Source of the DNA: Chloroflexota bacterium
GTDB taxonomy: Bacteria > Chloroflexota > Anaerolineae > Fen-1058
Length of the DNA stretch: 16,640 bases
Assembly: GCA_016219235.1 (NCBI GenBank)
Contig: JACRBO010000740.1
Location: 1-16,640 of the forward strand
Direction: 5' to 3'
Below are positions 11,894-16,640 of this stretch, piece by piece; within the stretch, counting starts at the first letter, position 1; the number at the start of each line of letters is the position of its first letter. Under the pieces are notes generated by a model. It had not been told where the DNA came from, did not search any database, and saw only the letters and a list, made by a program, of their open reading frames with translations. The position numbers and the translations under genes were made by a program.

Positions 11894-12958
11894 ATGCACG
11901 CGATGATCTTGAACCAGACTACGAACCTGGCAGAGAACAACACCCCGCTGACGCTAACTGATCTGCCAGAGCCAGTGCCAGGCAACGGCGAGGTGTTGAT
12001 TAAAGTCTCAGCGTTCGGGGTGTGCCACACTGAACTTGATGAGATTGAGGGACGTTTGCCGCCGCCCCAATTACCGATTGTGCTGGGGCATCAAGTTGTG
12101 GGGCGCGTGGCGGCGATGAGCAATCAAGACCTGACAGGTTTTGCGGCGCAAGCCGCCGGAAACCTGTCAGGTCTACAGGTCGGGGATCGCGTCGGCGTGG
12201 CGTGGATTTATTCGGCGTGCGGCACGTGCGAGTTTTGCCGCAGCGGACGCGAGAATCTATGCCGCGAGTTCAAGGCAACGGGCTTGCACACGCACGGCGG
12301 CTACGCGCAGTACATGACCGTTCGCGCGGAGTTTGCCTATCGTTTGCCAGATGCGCTCTCTGATGTTGAAACTGCGCCGCTGTTGTGCGCGGGCGCGATC
12401 GGCTACCGGTCGCTGGCGCTGACGAATCTGCAGGACGGGCAGGTTCTCGGGCTAACGGGCTTTGGCGCATCGGCGCATCTGGTGCTGAAGCTGGCGCGAC
12501 ATCAATTTCCGAATTCGCCGATCATGGTGTTTGCGCGCAGCGCCGCCGAACGTGCCTTCGCGATCGAACTGGGCGCGAGTTGGGCGGGTGACACAACCGA
12601 TCGTTCACCACAGCCGTGCGCGGCCATTATCGATACGACGCCGGTCTGGACGCCCGTGGTTGAGGCGCTGAAGAATCTGGACGCAGGCGGGCGACTGGTC
12701 GTCAACGCCATTCGCAAAGAAGCAGTCGATCAACACGTGTGGCTGCAACTGAACTATCCCGATCAGTTGTGGCGCGAGAAAGAAATCAAGAGCGTAGCCA
12801 ATGTCACGCGGCGTGACGTGCGTGAGTTCTTGCAACTGGCTGCCGAGATTCCGCTTCGACCGGAAGTGGAAACCTTCGGGCTGGCGGAGGCCAATCGGGC
12901 GCTGGTGGAACTAAAGCAGTGGCACGTCCGCGGCGCTAAGGTTTTGATCGTCGAGTAA
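11894..12958 (+). CDS. Zinc-binding alcohol dehydrogenase family protein with palindrome insertion
   Basis: A 354-residue medium-chain dehydrogenase/reductase, NAD(P)-dependent. Catalytic zinc ligands are C44 (GVCHTE), H66 (GHQ) and C165 (PLLCAGAIGY). The usual GHE is GHQ here, so the residue after the histidine is glutamine. The structural zinc cysteines are C109, C112, C115 and C123 (CGTCEFCRSGRENLC). The Rossmann motif is LGLTGFGASAHLVLKLA. The PLLCAGAIGYRSL context suggests the alcohol dehydrogenase subfamily sometimes labelled adh_fam_2. Residues 79-94 are encoded by a 48-bp palindromic element in a surface-loop position just before the conserved VGDRVG, and the frame stays open. The ATG at 11894 is chosen because the 13 codons of the longer frame are REP-derived. 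No ribosome-binding site is evident. Confidence 0.88.
   Translation: MHAMILNQTTNLAENNTPLTLTDLPEPVPGNGEVLIKVSAFGVCHTELDEIEGRLPPPQLPIVLGHQVVGRVAAMSNQDLTGFAAQAAGNLSGLQVGDRVGVAWIYSACGTCEFCRSGRENLCREFKATGLHTHGGYAQYMTVRAEFAYRLPDALSDVETAPLLCAGAIGYRSLALTNLQDGQVLGLTGFGASAHLVLKLARHQFPNSPIMVFARSAAERAFAIELGASWAGDTTDRSPQPCAAIIDTTPVWTPVVEALKNLDAGGRLVVNAIRKEAVDQHVWLQLNYPDQLWREKEIKSVANVTRRDVREFLQLAAEIPLRPEVETFGLAEANRALVELKQWHVRGAKVLIVE
12127..12174. repeat. 48-bp palindromic element inside the dehydrogenase gene
   Basis: AGACCTGACAGGTTT (12127-12141) and its exact reverse complement AAACCTGTCAGGTCT (12160-12174) form perfect 15-bp arms. The 18-bp centre contains a smaller hairpin: GCGGC (12143-12147), loop GCAA, GCCGC (12152-12156). 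Its length is exactly 16 codons, and it encodes roughly DLTGFAAQAAGNLSGL without a stop. The arm sequence resembles a dispersed palindrome I recall from Chloroflexota genomes (unverified). Confidence 0.85.
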
Positions 12959-12964
12959 TCAACT

Positions 12965-13378
12965 ATGGACATCACACTGACCACTCCCGCTTTGTTTTTT
13001 CCGGCGCTTTCACTGTTGATGCTGGCGTATACCAATCGGTTTCTGGCGCTCGCCAACCTGATCCGCAATCTGCACACCGACTACCAGAAGGCGCCTGATC
13101 CGCTTATTCTGGGGCAGATCGACAACTTGACGTTCCGGGTCGAGCTGCTCAAGTACATGCAGGCCACAGGGGCAGCCAGCATTCTGGGCTGTGTGCTGTG
13201 CATGTTGGTGTTGTTTGCGGGCTGGATCGAAGTGGGCAAAGTATTGTTTGTGATCAGCCTGCTGCTGTTGATTGCCTCACTGGTGTTGTCGCTCAGCGAA
13301 ATCTGGATTTCGATCGGGGCACTGAATCTGCATCTGAGCGCGTTGAAACGGGAAGAGACGAAGTCGCCGCGAAAGTAA
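12965..13378 (+). CDS. DUF2721 family membrane protein
   Basis: A 137-residue inner-membrane protein of unknown function. The N-terminal motif TTPALFFPALSLLMLAYTNRFLALANLIRNL is the hallmark of DUF2721, with a first membrane segment near residues 8-27. Two further hydrophobic segments lie at about 67-87 and 92-115, with a polar amphipathic stretch between (TDYQKAPDPLILGQIDNLTFRVELLKY). The C-terminus is charged (KREETKSPRK). The ATG lies six bases after the dehydrogenase stop, so the two are probably cotranscribed, and no strong ribosome-binding site is seen. The family assignment rests on motif recognition. Confidence 0.85.
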   Translation: MDITLTTPALFFPALSLLMLAYTNRFLALANLIRNLHTDYQKAPDPLILGQIDNLTFRVELLKYMQATGAASILGCVLCMLVLFAGWIEVGKVLFVISLLLLIASLVLSLSEIWISIGALNLHLSALKREETKSPRK

Positions 13379-13397
13379 GCGCGACAAGGAGCCGCGT

Positions 13398-14339
13398 ATG
13401 GAAGCCACGATTGTATCGATTCTGTTGGCCTCGGCCCCGCTGATCTTCGCCACCCTGGGTGAAGCCATCACCGAGAAGGCGGGCGTGATCAACCTGTCGC
13501 TCGACGGCAGCATCATGTTGTCGGCCATGACGGGTTTCGGTGTGGCATTGAGCACGGGCAGTATCTGGCTGGGCTTCATCGCGGCGGCGCTGGTCTCGAT
13601 GCTGGTGGCGCTGCTCATCGCTTACTCCAGCATCGCACTGAGGCTGAATCAGGTCGCCGTGGGTTTCGTGCTGACGCTGCTCTGTACCGACCTCAGCACC
13701 TTTCTGGGCAACCCGTTCGTGCGCGTGCAAGGCCCCGGCGTGCCACATATGCCCATCCCGCTGCTCAAAGATATTCCCGTCATCGGCCCGATCTTCTTCA
13801 ATCAAGACCTGGTGGTATACGGCAGCGTGGTGTTGATCTTCGCCGCGTACTGGTTCATGTTCAAGACGCGGCGCGGCCTGATTTTGCAGGGCATCGGCGA
13901 GCGGCCGGAAGGCGCGTATTCGCGCGGCGTGCCCGTCAACCGGCTGCGCTATGTCTACACGGCGCTGGGCGGCGCGCTGGTCGGCATCGCGGGCGCGGCC
14001 TACTCGCTGGACGTGAAGCTGGGCTGGTCCTATCGGCACACGGCGGGCCTGGGCTGGATCGCGCTGGCGATTGTGATCTTTGGCGGCTGGCATCCCTATC
14101 GGGTGGCGTTTGGCGCGTACCTGTTTGGCGTGCTGCAAATCGTCGCGTTGAAGTTACAATCGGTTGTGCCGAACCTGGCGCAGGTGCTGCCGATTATGCC
14201 TTTCCCGTTGATGATCTTCACCCTCACGATCGTGTACAGCGATCGACTGGGCCGGCTGCTCGATAAAGCGCCGCGGCTGCGCGGCATCTTGCGCAGCGAT
14301 CCGCCTGGCGCGCTGGGCACCCATTTTGAACAAGAGTAA
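13398..14339 (+). CDS. Second Bmp-type ABC transporter permease, without adjacent partners
   Basis: A 313-residue hydrophobic channel subunit of the NupQ type. It aligns along its length with the 6624-7592 permease: EKAGVINLSLDGSIML (26-41) against ERSGVMNLGVEGMML, LNQVAVGFVLTLL against SDQVVSGLALTFL, IGERPEGAYSRGV (166-178) against the GEYPAAADALGI coupling region, and GLGWIALAIVIFGGW against GLGWIAVGLVIFAQW. It is clearly paralogous but divergent, including at the intramembrane G-V-E-G to S-L-D-G segment. AAGGAG (13386-13391) precedes the ATG at good spacing. No ATPase, lipoprotein or second permease adjoins it, so it must use distant subunits or borrow those of the first transporter. The next gene begins three bases after its stop. 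Confidence 0.9.
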   Translation: MEATIVSILLASAPLIFATLGEAITEKAGVINLSLDGSIMLSAMTGFGVALSTGSIWLGFIAAALVSMLVALLIAYSSIALRLNQVAVGFVLTLLCTDLSTFLGNPFVRVQGPGVPHMPIPLLKDIPVIGPIFFNQDLVVYGSVVLIFAAYWFMFKTRRGLILQGIGERPEGAYSRGVPVNRLRYVYTALGGALVGIAGAAYSLDVKLGWSYRHTAGLGWIALAIVIFGGWHPYRVAFGAYLFGVLQIVALKLQSVVPNLAQVLPIMPFPLMIFTLTIVYSDRLGRLLDKAPRLRGILRSDPPGALGTHFEQE

Positions 14340-14342
14340 AAC

Positions 14343-15674
14343 ATGGAACTATCTTCGATCGATTACACCCTGGCCGCGCAGGCGAGCCTCGCAAATGCCG
14401 CGACCGAAGCGGCCACCCTGCACGCCGTGCAACTGGAACCGGAGCACGTGCTGCTGGGGCTGCTGTCGCCCGATTCCGGCACGGTCTGGAGCTGGTTCGC
14501 CGCCATCATGCGCGATCCGGCGGCGCTGAGGACGATCATCGCCGCGGCGCTGTCCGGCGCGCCCCAGGCCGATCCCTCGCCGGTTGAGGCTACTCACAGT
14601 TACCGCACGCGGCGTGTCTTGAATGAAGCTGCCGACGAGGCCCGCCGCCTGAACAGCGAGCAGGTTGATACGCCGCATTTGCTGATGGGCTTGCTCAACG
14701 AAGGCGGCGCGGCGGCCCAGATTCTGCGCCAGCGCGGCCTGGAGACACGCACGCTGCGCTACTGGCTCAAGAATCATCCGGTCGCCGATGTCCAGATCGC
14801 GCCACCGCATGTGACCGCGGCGCACGCCGCCCCGCCGATTGCCCAACGCCCTGCCCCGCGCCCGGAAGTCCGCGCGCGCCCCGAGGTGCGCGACGATGTG
14901 CCTTTACGCCGCGCACTGCCACACCTCATCAGTTGGCGCGCCGTCGCCATCTTGCTGGCCATCGTCATCGGCGGCGGCTACATGACCCTGCGCGAAGATC
15001 TGCAAGACACAGGCGTCTACGTCTTCATCATCGGCGGTTGGATCGCCAGCGTCTCCGCGCACGAATTTGGGCACGCGCTGGCCGCCGACCTGGGCGGCGA
15101 TCATAGCGTGCGCGGCAACGGCTATCTCAGTTTCAACCCGCTCAAGTACACGCACGTCATGCTCAGCATCGTCATGCCCGTCATCTTTTTGCTGATGGGC
15201 GGCATCGGATTGCCGGGCGGCGCGGTCTACATCAATCGCGCGGCGCTGCGCGGCCCCAAATGGCAAAGCGTTGTCTCAGCCGCCGGGCCGCTGGCTTCGC
15301 TGCTCGTGTCCATCCTGCTGGCGATTCCGTTCCTGTTCAAACTCATCACGCCCGACGCCTTTGAATCGGCGCTGACTTTTTGGGCCGCGCTGGCCGGGCT
15401 GATCATGGTCAACATCGCCGGGGTGCTGCTGAACCTGCTGCCCATTCCACCGCTGGACGGCTTTGGCATCATCGCGCCGTGGCTGACGCCCAGTCTGCGC
15501 CAGTCGCTCTATCGCTTCGCCTCGATCGGCATCTTGCTGGTCTTCATCCTGCTCTTCTGGTTCGAACCGGCCAACCAGGCGCTGTGGGATATGGTCGATA
15601 GGATTGTCGCCGCCTTCCGCATCAGCCCCGACTTTGCCCGTATGGGCCTGAGCCTGCTGACCTTTGGCCGCTAA
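14343..15674 (+). CDS. Clp-N domain fused to site-2-protease-like (M50) membrane metalloprotease
   Basis: A 443-residue fusion. Residues 1-145 contain two Clp repeat (Clp_N, ClpA/ClpC N-terminal) motifs: LANAATEAATLHAVQLEPEH with VLLGLL, and VLNEAADEARRLNSEQVDTPH with LLMGLL. In Clp ATPases this domain recognises adaptors or substrates. A Pro/Ala/Arg-rich linker spans about 150-190. Residues 195-410 are a multi-pass membrane domain with the zinc motif HEFGH (240-244) and the distal NLLPIPPLDG (364-373) that supplies the third ligand, as in M50 intramembrane proteases. No Clp AAA+ module is present. It begins three bases after the permease stop, so it is probably coupled to it. It might cleave membrane or membrane-proximal substrates delivered through the Clp-N part; that is inference. 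Confidence 0.88.
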   Translation: MELSSIDYTLAAQASLANAATEAATLHAVQLEPEHVLLGLLSPDSGTVWSWFAAIMRDPAALRTIIAAALSGAPQADPSPVEATHSYRTRRVLNEAADEARRLNSEQVDTPHLLMGLLNEGGAAAQILRQRGLETRTLRYWLKNHPVADVQIAPPHVTAAHAAPPIAQRPAPRPEVRARPEVRDDVPLRRALPHLISWRAVAILLAIVIGGGYMTLREDLQDTGVYVFIIGGWIASVSAHEFGHALAADLGGDHSVRGNGYLSFNPLKYTHVMLSIVMPVIFLLMGGIGLPGGAVYINRAALRGPKWQSVVSAAGPLASLLVSILLAIPFLFKLITPDAFESALTFWAALAGLIMVNIAGVLLNLLPIPPLDGFGIIAPWLTPSLRQSLYRFASIGILLVFILLFWFEPANQALWDMVDRIVAAFRISPDFARMGLSLLTFGR

Positions 15675-15678
15675 GCCT

Positions 15679-16494
15679 ATGCCCCCACTTCGACTGGTGA
15701 CACTCAATCTGTTGAATGATCGATCGCGCTGGGAACAACGCCGATCACTCGTCGTCGATCAACTGGCCGCGCTGCAACCCGATTTGATCGCGCTGCAAGA
15801 AGTGACGCCCGCGCCCGACAACTCTGCGCGCTGGCTGGCCGATCAACTGGGCGGCTACTCCATCCACTACAGCCCCTTCAGCGGCAAAAAGCGTGACAAA
15901 GAAGGCGTAGCGATTTTGAGCCAGCACAAGATTCTGCGCGCCGAATGGCTTGAGCTATCGACCCAATCGCGTGTGGCGAGCCTGATCGAGATCGACACCC
16001 CAACCCGATCGCTCATCGTGGCGACCACGCACCTGCACTGGTGGCCGGGCGAAGCGCGCGACCGCGATCATCAGGTTCAACAGCTGCTCGATTGGCTCAC
16101 GCCCTTTAGCGCCGATCGCGCCGTCGTCGTGTGTGGCGACTTCAACGGCACGCCCGAATCGCGCGCCATTCGCCTGATGCGTGATCATTTTTCGTCGGCG
16201 TATGCGGCTGTGCACGGTCGCGAACCGGAGTATACTTGCCCGACGCCGCTGCCCCTGGCCAACACCATCAAGACCGTGCGCGATGTGTGGCGCGCGCTGC
16301 GCCGCAAAATCATCGGCTTGATCACTAATCCGTCCAACAAACCCTGGCGCGGCACGCTCGACTACATCTTCGTCGATCAGCGCGTGCGCGTGAGCGATTG
16401 CCAGATCGTGCTCAATCAACCCGCGCCCGATGATGCCCGCCTCTACCCGTCGGACCATTTTGGTTTGATGGCGGAGTTTGAGGTGGTCAAGTAG
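15679..16494 (+). CDS. Endonuclease/exonuclease/phosphatase family hydrolase
   Basis: A 271-residue metal-dependent hydrolase of the EEP (DNase I-like/AP endonuclease-like) superfamily. The motifs appear in order: LVTLNLLND (N10), LIALQEVTP (metal-binding E41), THLHW (H118), CGDFNGTPES (D154, N156), TLDYIFVD (D228) and PSDHFGLMAEF (D259, H260). There is no signal peptide, so it is probably cytoplasmic. The superfamily includes nucleases, phosphatases and sphingomyelinase-like enzymes, and the substrate cannot be told. The ATG at 15679 is preferred to the TTG at 15664, which lies inside the preceding gene. It starts four bases after the protease stop and may be cotranscribed with it. Confidence 0.9.
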   Translation: MPPLRLVTLNLLNDRSRWEQRRSLVVDQLAALQPDLIALQEVTPAPDNSARWLADQLGGYSIHYSPFSGKKRDKEGVAILSQHKILRAEWLELSTQSRVASLIEIDTPTRSLIVATTHLHWWPGEARDRDHQVQQLLDWLTPFSADRAVVVCGDFNGTPESRAIRLMRDHFSSAYAAVHGREPEYTCPTPLPLANTIKTVRDVWRALRRKIIGLITNPSNKPWRGTLDYIFVDQRVRVSDCQIVLNQPAPDDARLYPSDHFGLMAEFEVVK

Positions 16495-16585
16495 TTGATT
16501 GGGGATTGGTAAATTGGTAGATTAGTCAATTGGTAATCGGTCAACTGGTAATTGGTAATCGGTCAACTGGTAATTGGTCACTCGG
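16495..16585. repeat. Degenerate 7-8 bp array with 22-bp double repeat
   Basis: The array begins at the stop of the EEP gene. Two perfect 22-bp copies lie at 16532-16553 and 16554-16575. Each is built from GGTAATC (7), GGTCAACT (8) and GGTAATT (7). The flanking units are looser (GGTAAATT, GGTAGATT). The unit style is the same GGT-started 7-8 bp pattern found at 1349-1512 and 2281-2413. Confidence 0.85.
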
Positions 16586-16598
16586 TTTCACGCATCAC

Positions 16599-16640
16599 GC
16601 ATTATGCATTATGCATTATGCATTATGCATTATGCATTAT
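16599..16640. repeat. GCATTAT heptamer tandem array, continues past the window
   Basis: Six perfect head-to-tail copies of GCATTAT occupy 16599-16640, preceded by one imperfect copy, GCATCAC (16592-16598). The array is still running at the window edge, so its full size is unknown. Successive copies create overlapping ATGCAT palindromes. It is a heptamer array like that at 1046-1158 but with an unrelated, AT-rich unit. Confidence 0.95.

Noticed and set aside
12127..12174. Frameshift or pseudogene caused by the palindrome in the dehydrogenase
   Set aside because: The insertion is exactly 48 bp, the frame stays open, and all downstream motifs are intact.
13293..14138. 281-codon open frame on the minus strand
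   Set aside because: It is antisense to the second permease, has low-complexity Arg/His/Gln-rich content, and shows no motif; a shadow of a GC-rich gene.

Overview
The window looks like a piece of a GC-rich Chloroflexota chromosome, most likely Anaerolineae-like. This is inferred from protein style and repeats, not from a marker gene. The clues are a lipoprotein with a long Ala/Pro/Thr-rich linker after its lipid-attachment cysteine, a Bmp-type ABC transporter, a CcbP-like calcium-binding protein, a DUF2721 protein, gaps filled with degenerate 7-8 bp tandem arrays, and REP-like palindromes. All sixteen genes lie on the + strand. No rRNA, tRNA, CRISPR array or transposase was seen.

Layout. 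(i) 2-1042: C-terminal part of adenine deaminase, cut by the window edge. (ii) 1043-1526: a gene-free gap holding an inverted heptamer array, a near-consensus sigma70 promoter, a candidate structured small RNA of about 120 nt, and a 15-bp tandem array. (iii) 1527-2279: a Nif3-family dinuclear-metal protein, then a 7-8 bp array with a perfect 26-bp inverted repeat. (iv) 2510-8963: a nucleoside-type (BmpA/PnrA, NupNOPQ-like) ABC transporter in the order binding lipoprotein, double-domain ATPase, permease, permease. Two strong hairpins separate the lipoprotein from the ATPase. A beta-lactamase-fold serine hydrolase follows closely. (v) 8984-12958: a mixed accessory stretch with a P-loop kinase, CcbP-like protein, small membrane protein, small antitoxin-like protein, SAM methyltransferase, a GIY-YIG nuclease enclosed by nested palindromes, and a zinc alcohol dehydrogenase carrying an in-frame 48-bp palindrome. 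(vi) 12965-16494: a DUF2721 membrane protein, a second divergent Bmp-type permease without its own ATPase or binding protein, a Clp-N/site-2-protease fusion, and an endonuclease/exonuclease/phosphatase-family hydrolase. (vii) 16495-16640: 22-bp and 7-bp tandem arrays running off the window.

How they may work together. Adenine deaminase and the Bmp-type importer suggest purine or nucleoside salvage: import by the lipoprotein, ATPase and two permeases, then deamination of adenine to hypoxanthine. The substrate is inferred from family, not shown by the sequence. The orphan permease may share a distant ATPase.

Most interesting points: the GIY-YIG gene inside nested REP-like palindromes whose inner arms differ in sequence yet each pair perfectly; the palindrome in the alcohol dehydrogenase gene, exactly 16 codons long; the Clp-N/M50 fusion directly behind a transporter permease; the candidate small RNA; and the recurring 7-8 bp arrays, one of which forms a stop codon and fills the gap to the next start.
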